Source of the DNA: Prochilodus magdalenae
Lineage: Eukaryota; Chordata; Actinopteri; Characiformes; Prochilodontidae
NCBI GenBank assembly: GCA_024036415.1
Contig: JAMWET010000078.1
Location: 173,501-237,500 of the forward strand
Direction of reading: 5' to 3'
Length of the DNA: 64,000 nucleotides
A program made the position numbers and the translations under genes. The notes below the pieces were generated by a model. The model saw only the letters and a program-made list of their open reading frames with translations, was not told the origin of the DNA and searched no databases. Positions 56,285-64,000 of this stretch are shown here, piece after piece. The stretch's first letter is position 1. The number at the start of each line of letters is the position of its first letter.

Positions 56285-56320
<36 letters not shown>
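55560..56320 (+). repeat. purine-rich region with (GA)n and (TC)n tracts
   Basis: A pyrimidine-rich stretch (55500-55615) switches to about 550 bp of A/G-rich sequence (55640-56180) including (GA)n at 55770-55791 and 56119-56160, then (TC)n at 56288-56318. Frames across it are Ser/Leu/Phe-rich artefacts. The pyrimidine-rich part contains several CpGs, but I see no promoter elements that I would defend. Confidence 0.8.
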
Positions 56321-58589
56321 AAACACACGACTCACACACATCAGCCACAAGACCACAAACACACGTTTACACCTTGCCCTGTCACTCTCAGAAGCATAAC
56401 CTGTGGTTAACCGCTAGCTGTATTTCCAACACTCAGAAATATCACAGATTGGAGTTTGATTTCACAGCTGAGAGGTGGCAACACTGACTTTGAGGGTCAC
56501 CCACCCATTTGGCCCAAACTCAGAACCCACAATCTCTCACAGTCGCACCCAACATGACTCCACATTCTGAGAGAAAATACCTCGATCCGTCCTGCCGCTA
56601 CAAAACTCTCTCCTTCCTGATAAACATCGGAGAAATGTGAAGAGGAATTCTCCAGGCTTTTTCAATGTATTTATCTGTCTGCTGCATCTCTGTTGTACCA
56701 TCGTTTACCACCAGAGACGGAGACTCGAGGCACATGTTAAACGACACATGACTTGACTCGGACTCACCCCTAAGTGACTCATGACTCGACCTGAGTCTTT
56801 CATCCCGTGACATTTCAGCCTGAAAAAAAATATGAACAAAACTGATGGAAACAGAGCCGCCGACCTCAATGTGCTAAACGAATAAAGCCTTTTGTTTCCA
56901 CCCTGTGTAATTTTGCCTGTCAGTTTGGCTGCATTCATTTCTAGTCAGTACTGTTATGCTGTTCTCCCTCAGCTCGCAGCAAGGTGAGCCAAAAACATCC
57001 CTACGGTGCTCCTTTGGAAGCTCCGCCCCCTAAATTAATGACAGTGGGCTAGTAGCCTTTTTTAGATCATGGTCATGGTCATTAAACCCATTATTCACTG
57101 TTCAGACAAATACCATCACCAACACAGTGAGCAACGTGACTAGTGTTAGTTTGGTTGTGGGTTAGCAAACTGTTGCTATAATAGCTGTAACAATGCTAAC
57201 CAGTCGCTATCAGAAACATTGGCAAACAGCACAAAACAATGTTGACCTACTGGTTCTACCAAACAGTCTTACCCACCCGCCAAGCAGAAACAGAGGACCT
57301 CTTTTCATACCTTCCACCTTTTAATAAAGCTGAAGTCCGCTTCTGTTTTGTCAGCTTTTTGTTAGAATGCTCCTGGTCCACCTTAAATGTTGCAGCAGTG
57401 GTGTCTCACAGACCGCAATGAAACTGCAGCACGGTTTAAGGTGAAACAGGAAAATTACAAGAAGATGCTGGTAAACAGGATAGCAACTAACACCTCTTGG
57501 GAAACTCTAGGAGGTCTCTCCACCATTAAAACATCTCGCTGGTGTTAACACGGCTCCTGGCTCTTGCCGGATTTAAGGACCTCCTTCTAAGATGTTGGTA
57601 CTTTAGATATTCTCCTCTTTATCTGTTTATCAGCCGTCTCTCCTTCTTGTCCTGTGCACGAGCATTTGTCTTCAGTGCATGCACAGAATGGACAGACCAT
57701 GCACAAGTACTCAGCGAATTTAACTGAATGCTGTGATTTTACTATAGTGTTTAAAGGAAAGAGGTAAAACAGCTTATACTGGTTAGCAAGCATGTAGATT
57801 CAGCTTCTTTAAGTTGCAAATCACATCAGATGGAAGTTGTAGCTGGCAAGTTATTGTGCTAGCTAGTTAGCGTATGTGTTACACAAACAACAGAGTAGAA
57901 TAAGAGTAACAATTTCATTTTGTTTTCTTTTAAACATGTATTGTTTTGGTCCTGTACCTCGGGTTTTTCTGATAGCTTCAGAAAAGCTTGTTTCTGAAAC
58001 AGAGTTGAACCTGTTTCAGTAGGCTAACTGTTTACTTTTGTATAATGCAAGAGATTTGAAACTCTCAGGAATCAACTTGTGAATGTCTCTAACTACCACA
58101 AACTGTACTACAACTAGAAACAATAATGAAACCTGTGGACTCAACACATTTATAGGAGAACTAAAGGGCAGCTGCCTCAGCACCTGCAGACTTCTTTTAG
58201 AAGCGAGTTTCGAGTGAACAGCTTTTTTGTCTTCAACATCCATATGGTACAGATGCAGCAGATACACTGAAAAACACTGAGCTATTCCTCTAGCGTGATT
58301 CACTGAAAGAGCCTGTGATATGTAGATGCGCTATTTCAGCAACACGTTGCAACTTGGCAGCAATGGATTCTGAAGAGAAGGTACCATTTTTCCTACTATA
58401 CATTTGACTGCAAATGGATAACAAGATTCCAGAGTTAGGGGTAACAATGTTTGGCCTAGCGTACAATTATCTCTAGCAATTAGGGCATGTATGATCACTG
58501 ATCTGATGCAAACCTGAGATATCATTTAGCTAATCAAACAGAGCTGGCATTTGGTTTTAAATTAGAATAGGCTACTGGTCATGGAAAGG

Positions 58590-58790
58590 GTCAGTACATC
58601 CACTTTATTAGAATCACATACCTTGTACGTCCGCTCTCTGGCCACGTATTACGACCGCTTTAGAAGCCTACCACAGAGCTCCATTACATAGGTGTACGGT
58701 TACAAATTGTAGCTCATCTGTTGCTGGATAAATTAACAAACACTCTCTATCTAATTCATCATTGCTCCGTTTTTGACCCCACGACTGCTG
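58590..58790. repeat. fragment of the 39.7/41.3-kb transposon family
   Basis: GTCAGTACATCCACTTTATT, then CTCTCTGGCCACGTATTA, then TAGCTCATCTGTTGCTGGAT follows the same order of phrases as the start of the element at 39724. Partial and diverged. Confidence 0.5.
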
Positions 58791-59329
58791 TTAGCTATTA
58801 TCAAAGTCTGATTCAATCAGTGGCCATCTTTGTTACGCCCCCAGGCAGTTATTTCTAGACCAGACTTCTTTCACTTTGAATAGGGAGGCAAAATACTTGA
58901 AATGTCTGTTTCAAAGCAATATTTGAAATCACTGATCAAATCTGACAAATGACTAAAAAATAAAGTAGTGCTTGTCTCAATAAACCACAAAACAAAACAT
59001 GTTAATTATATTTGGGTTCTGCGCCACAATATCATCAACCCTTAAACGATTACAGCAAGCTTTTTTATTAATGGACTCTTCTATTCACATTTCAGCCAGT
59101 CACTGGTCTCTTCGTTTGGGGGGTAGATGATTCCCAACACAGCAGTCATGCTGACATGGTTGTGGAATGTGGATCAGTTTTTACACATTGAAAATGAATG
59201 GAGGACAGATTTCAGATTCTCATGTAGTGGACAGTGTGCCATTACTGCGTTACATACTTTATTGGGAAATACAAATACATTTGTCAATTTGTTGCTACAT
59301 CTAATCTGGTGGAAGCACATTAATGCCAG

Positions 59330-59480
59330 CAGAGCACTGCCACTTTCGGGCAGTAGTGAGTTAACTAAGATGCCCAAGGGCACCACCTCCAGGTAAACTT
59401 AGTCAGTAATGGGATTTGAATGGGATTTGAACACATCATCTTTTAGTTCTAGGCTCACCCTCTCCTATCACCGGAATACA
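59330..59480 (-). repeat. possible tRNA-derived SINE fragment
   Basis: TAAGATGCCCAAGGGCACCA, then GGGATTTGAACACATCATCT, then TAGTTCTAGGCTCACCCTC has the layout of an antisense tRNA-like head (B-box complement GGGATTTGAACA). Compare 34130-34345. Confidence 0.4.
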
Positions 59481-60021
59481 CCTCCCAAAGACTGTAGTTT
59501 CTGTGAGGTGTAATGGCAGGAGATATTCATAAAGGGACTTTAATAAAACACACCCCTGCAAGAAACCATATCAGTATGCATCTACAAACATGCAAGGACA
59601 TCTCACGTACCAGCTAGTGAGCGATCCAACAGAAAACTCCTAAATAACTAAAAAACTTTTAAATATATGATGTGTGAAAAACTTTTCCAATCCAGACTCT
59701 ATATTGCTCCGAAAGGCTCAGTCACGGCTCACTGCTTGCAAAAGTTCACTTCTCCTCGGACTAATAAACCTGCTGCATACAAGTGCATCCATATGGGCAG
59801 CCAATCAGAATGTGGTTGACAAAGTACTGATAGTTGAGGCCAGTTCAACATTCAGTAGACATCAGATGCTCCGTTTGAGTGTGGGCGGAGCAGCGGCTAT
59901 GCTGACAGTAATCTACCGCCTGAATAAATCAGGTCAGGAACATCTCTGACTGCACAACCGCAAGGTGGAGCTATGAGGTACACTGTACATGAGAAAGCAC
60001 AATCATGTTTCACTGACTAAA

Positions 60022-60556
60022 TACAGGGGTTGGACAACGAAACTGAAACACCTGGTTTTAGACCACAATCATTTATTAGTATGGTGTAGGGCCTCCTTTT
60101 GCGGCCAATACAGCATCAGTTGGTCTTGGGAATGACATATACTGCGTCCTGCACAGTGGTCAGAGGGATTTTAAGCCATTCTTCTTGCAGGATAGTGGCC
60201 AGGTCACTACGTGACGCTGGTGGAGGTTCGTCCTTCTTGGTGGTATGCTGACATTACCCTGGATACCGTGGCTCTTGATACATCACAAAGACTTGCTGTC
60301 TTGGTCACAGATGCGCCAGCAAGACGTGCACCAACAGTTTGTCCTCTTTTGAACTCTGGTATGTCCCATAATGTTGTGTGCATTGCAATATTTTGAGCAG
60401 AACTGTGCTCTCACCTGCTAACTGAACCTTCACACTCTGCTCTTACTGGTGCAATGTGCAATTAATGAAGATTGGCCACCAGGCTGGTCCAATTTAGCCA
60501 TGAGACCTCCCACACTAAAATGACAGGTGTTTCAGTTTCATTGTCCAACCCCTGTA
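60022..60556. mobile_element. ~530-bp MITE, copy 2 (complete ends)
   Basis: It begins TACAGGGGTTGGACAACGAA and ends CCAACCCCTGTA, so both TA-flanked ends are intact. It is about 98% identical by eye to copy 1 at 25105-25635. Differences include one single-base indel in a T run and single substitutions such as CGTCAG/CATCAG. Confidence 0.9.
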
Positions 60557-61139
60557 TGTAGTACTGTATATGTAAGGCTTACTATAAAACCTCATTGAAT
60601 GTAGACTAACACATCGCAGTTTCTATTGATTTGCTTCATTTATCATATTAGAAACAAATTAAACATAAAAAGATGTTATATTTTTTGCAGTCTGCAAATG
60701 TTTAATGTTCCCCAGTGTTAAATTCTACATATCAACAGTAACTGTGTATTAAAATGTCACTTTAAAATTTCACTTAGAGAATCATGTCATTTGTCCGGAG
60801 GAGCTCAAACTTTTGCATAAAACTGTATGACTGGAATTATGATCGCTTCCCTAAATGCTTCAGACCACTGTTATCTTCCTTATATACTGCACAGCACTGT
60901 TATCCATAATGGTGCCATTAGCATCCATCACTGCTGATAACAAACAACAGTCACATGACAGGAAACTACAAGATTACTAGAAGATCTGCTGGATGTCAGC
61001 CACTGTGGAAAAGCAGACACAAAAAGTGGATACAAATAAGGCTATTTTGCTGTTATGTAGAAGCCTATTACTGTGTGGCCTCTGTGGCCTCTATAAGAGC
61101 TGTATATTATCCTTCTCTTCTGACACTTATGCAAACATA

Positions 61140-61330
61140 TACAGCAAGAGAGAGCGGCAGAGAGGGAGAGAGACGGCCTGTGAAGGTTTTGTGTCAGACT
61201 GACGAGCACAGAGGAAGAGACCGTGATCCTAAGAGGGAGAGAGAAAGATGGAAGGAGAGAGATAGAGAGAGTGACACGGAGAGGTTAAAAAATGGCTAGG
61301 GAGGAAGGGAGGGAGAGAGGAAGGATAAAC
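61140..61330 (+). repeat. purine-rich GA tract
   Basis: GAGAGA with GGCAG, ACGG and AAAGATGGAAGG interruptions. The 114- and 103-codon frames overlapping it are Arg/Glu-rich artefacts. Confidence 0.85.
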
Positions 61331-61734
61331 CATAAATTAAATCACTTTGGAACAAAAGAAGAGAGTTGCTTAGCAACCAGACAGAGGGAGGTTACCCGGA
61401 GCAACCGTCGTGACCTGAAGCTTGACCTGCGAGACGACACAACCCCTAACCGTCACACACAAGCGCACACACACCCGCTCACTCACTCACTCCGTCTTTC
61501 TGCAAACAGTAAACACAATACAAACACACCCTTATGTGTTTCCCAAAGTGCAGGAGAAAAGACAGATGGACAGAGTGATAAGAGTTTAAAAGAGATGAAA
61601 TGAAAAACAGAGAGACAAAATCACTGCACTTGCTTGCTTATGTGCTTGTTGGGCTGATGGAGAGCAAATGTGTACATTTAGTTTATGAGTTCTGGATTGC
61701 TCTGTGTGTGCTTTCGTTCGTTTGACGACAGTAC

Positions 61735-62710
61735 GAACCCAAGATGTTTGTTTCTTGTTTTGTCAGGTAGACTTCATTTCATTTGTTGATATACCAGCAA
61801 CTATTCCCGCATTTCAGGCCTGCAGCGCACTGCAGAAAAACTGGGATTGGTACTGGGAAACACTTTGTATTGTTGCCATTCTTCTCATAGAACTTAAAAG
61901 ACATTTTGGCACCGAGGATATCAAGTGATGAAGTGTTTCAGGTGTTTTTCAGGTGTTATATTGTCCCATTTTTTCCTGCAAGTATGTCTTAAGGTGCGCT
62001 GCAGAGGTATTATCACGTTTCTTGTTTTAAATTTGTTAACACATTCTCTATTAGGGACAGGGCATGACTACAGGCAGGGCAGGGCAGGGCATGGCAGGGC
62101 AGGGCAGGGCAGGGCAGGGCAGGGCAGGGCAGGCAAGTTTAGTACCTGTACCCTTTTCTACCACAGCCACGCCTTTGTAATGTGTGCAGCATGTAGTTTT
62201 GCACTGTCTTGTTGAAAAAAGCGTAGGCATCCCTGGAAAACTCATCTACTTGAAAGCAGCATATACTGCTCCATGTCCTTTTCTGCTTTAATGCTGCATC
62301 ACAGAAGTGTAAATCACCAAAGTTACTGACAGAACTGCATACCCTGACAAACCCTGGCTTTTGGACTTGTTGCGCAGTCTGGATGGTCCTTTTCATCACT
62401 GGTCCCAGGTACACGACCTCCATTTCTTCCAAAAAAGATCTGGAATACTGATTCGTCTGACCATGGTACACATTTCCAAAGTGTGATGGTCCATCCCAGA
62501 TGCCTCAGAGCCCAGAGAAATCGACGCCGCTTCTGGATATGGCCATCATAAAGCTGTTGTGCAGCATTGTGTTTTAGGTGGCATCATTTGTGAATGTAAC
62601 TCTGTCCCAACTTTTAAAAAATGTATTGCAGGCCTGAAATGTAGGAATGGATGAATACTAACAAATGAAATGAAGTTGGCCAGATAAAACATGAAATATA
62701 TCTTGGGTTC
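61735..62710. mobile_element. ~976-bp inverted-repeat DNA transposon carrying a (GGGCA)n array
   Basis: The left end GAACCCAAGATG, then ACTTCATTTCATTTGTTGAT, then CATTTCAGGCCTGCAG is matched inverted by the right end (CAGGCCTGAAATG, then AACAAATGAAATGAAGTTGG, then ATCTTGGGTTC). The interior has blocks seen in other teleost copies of this class II family (GACCATGGTACACATTTCCA, TGTGATGGTCCATCCCAGAT, GAGAAATCGACGCCGCTTCT). A 110-codon minus-strand frame is a decayed piece with no named domain. Confidence 0.8.
62070..62134 (+). repeat. (GGGCA)n pentanucleotide array
   Basis: About twelve GGGCA units, with single ATGGCA and AGGCA variants, lie inside the 61.7-62.7-kb transposon. Consecutive GGG runs two bases apart meet the usual G-quadruplex sequence rule on the plus strand. 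Confidence 0.95.
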
Positions 62711-63631
62711 AGGTTCTTACTGTCTGCAAGGATAGTTAGATTTTTTAAGAGACGTGCTGTAAAGGATTCTTTTTTTCTGCTGTTTTTTTCATAAGCAATT
62801 ATTCCACATATTATTATTAGCTGTAGACATGATTAAATTAAAACCGTATATATTTGACCAAAGATTACTTGGGAGGCCCAATAACTCAGTACAATATCAA
62901 AGTTTTGTTTAACTTTCACACTTTTGTTCTTTTATTACAGTTTCTAATCCTTTCATGAGACTTCAGTTTTACAAGGCACATTATTCAGCCTCCAGAGTTT
63001 AGTCTTAGACGTTTGGCTGTATGTTCTGCTTTTCATTATCTAAGTAATCCCAAACACGTTTCCTCATGTGGTGGTCAGTTTATTGTTCTGTAAACATCAG
63101 CAGCTACTGCATGCTCTTCTGTTTTATCCTTTACTTTTCTCAGTAGCGGCTACACTTTATTTTAGAGCTGTGTTCACACAGTGGAAGGAAGGACAGAAAC
63201 ACCTGTGCATTTCTTTAGATCTAGAGCAGGAGTGGTGCTTGATTTTCGCTCCTTTTCTTGGGGACTTAAGTAGTGTTATCTGATGATAATAGCTTTGCTG
63301 ATCTAACAGATTTTGAAGGTTGTTAGGAGTTCCATTTTCTCTGTATCTTTAATCATTTTAAACTTCTATATTTTCTTTATTCACCTTTGACCTTCCTCTT
63401 CAACATAGATGTAGATTGGTTTTTATTTGATCTACTGTCTACAGAAATATCTCCTATAAAAGTCAATAGCTTGTATTTAATGGCAGCTGTGACTATAAAT
63501 TAAATAAATTAATTCAATTAATTAAAAATGGTGTTCTTTGACTTACTTAGTACTGAAGGTAGTTATGTATTTGTAATACATGTGACATTTTATTATTTAT
63601 TATTAATACAGTATTAGATACAGCTAGTTAC

Positions 63632-63815
63632 ATATCGTCACTGTCCTAATAAAAATAAGAGTCTACAAAATGGCGACATTATAAAGAGATTTTATTGAAA
63701 CTTTTTTTGAGCATGTCTATTGTATGACTGTATATCACTAAATAAAACCTCGTATCTCCAAAACCTTACAGGAGAGGGAAAAAACATACTTCATTTTTAA
63801 TGTAACCCATGAAAG
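63632..63815 (-). mobile_element. diverged copy of the 344-598 MITE family
   Basis: ATATCGTCACTGTCCTAATA at the left end corresponds to the family's outer end. The interior segment GTATCTCCAAAACCTTACAG, GAGAGGGAAAAAAC, TTTTTAATGTAA matches the reverse complement of 510-575. The order is rearranged compared with the first copy. Confidence 0.6.
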
Positions 63816-64000
63816 CACATTTGGGCAAGTTCTTTTGGTCCTTTCACCATAAAATTTACACACAATGTTAAGAGTAACAGATAGTTTCTAATTAGCTACA
63901 AAACTGAAAAAACTGAAATGGACATATGAAGTTTAGTTCTTTGTTCTGACAGTAGTTTAAGCAACCTCCATTCAGCATGTGAAGTGTTTAAGTTGATTTA

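Larger units (their letters stand above)
34566..64000 (-). other. presumed cadm3 intron 1 / 5' flank, no exon recognised
   Basis: The upstream signal-peptide exon must end in phase 1 and encode a short hydrophobic leader. I looked for it on the minus strand and could not identify one. Family genes often have a very long first intron, so it may lie beyond 64 kb. Apart from listed repeats, the blocks 34.7-36.1, 36.8-37.9, 45.6-48.9, 50.8-51.9, 53.2-55.4, 56.4-58.5 and 62.8-63.6 kb contain nothing I can name. Confidence 0.55.

Noticed and set aside
61292..61603. 103-codon Arg-rich plus-strand frame
   Set aside because: It starts in a GA-rich tract, has no domain, and composition shifts with the underlying repeats.

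Overview
The window is vertebrate nuclear DNA, almost certainly from a teleost fish. The evidence is long introns with GT/AG junctions, many (TG)n, (GA)n and (ATCC)n microsatellites, many small inverted-repeat DNA transposons (Tc1-like and MITEs), and SINE/LINE tails of the kind common in fish. One dispersed family (around 39.7, 41.3 and 58.6 kb) resembles repeats I associate with ostariophysan fishes; that narrowing rests on memory and is weak.

Only one gene is recognisable. It is an immunoglobulin-superfamily cell-adhesion gene on the minus strand, and I call it cadm3 (SynCAM3 / nectin-like 1). Seven consecutive internal exons can be placed with exact splice sites. In transcript order they are 34565-34413 and 28713-28561 (Ig1, V-type), 26716-26579 and 24496-24326 (Ig2), 23339-23249 and 15456-15284 (Ig3), and 14099-13686 (a Ser/Thr/Pro-rich stalk). 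They total 1,293 bp (431 codons) with continuous reading frame across every junction. The signal-peptide exon (expected above 34.6 kb) and the transmembrane/cytoplasmic exons (expected below 13.7 kb) were not found and are probably outside the window. Cadm proteins are single-pass type I adhesion molecules; Cadm3 is mainly neuronal and binds other Cadm/nectin ectodomains at axon-glia and synaptic contacts.

Layout: 1-13.7 kb is repeat-bearing non-coding DNA after the stalk exon. 13.7-34.6 kb is the exon-bearing part of cadm3. Its introns hold a 1.8-kb C/A-rich degenerate tandem array (17.2-19.0 kb), a long purine-rich tract (22.5-23.1 kb), a ~530-bp MITE and a ~1.4-kb inverted-repeat transposon. 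34.6-64 kb is presumed intron 1 or 5' flank. It contains Tc1-like relics, a locally amplified ~250-bp repeat (40.9-43.8 kb), a 480-bp (TG)n compound tract (45.0-45.5 kb) and a transposon carrying a (GGGCA)n array (61.7-62.7 kb).

The most interesting features are the 414-bp phase-symmetric mucin-like stalk exon, which is much longer than the short juxtamembrane linker I recall for mammalian CADM3, and the placement of CT and CA microsatellites directly against several splice sites. I found no prokaryotic features, CRISPR arrays, viral genes, rRNA or tRNA genes. Most open reading frames over 60 codons are translations of simple repeats or transposon relics.
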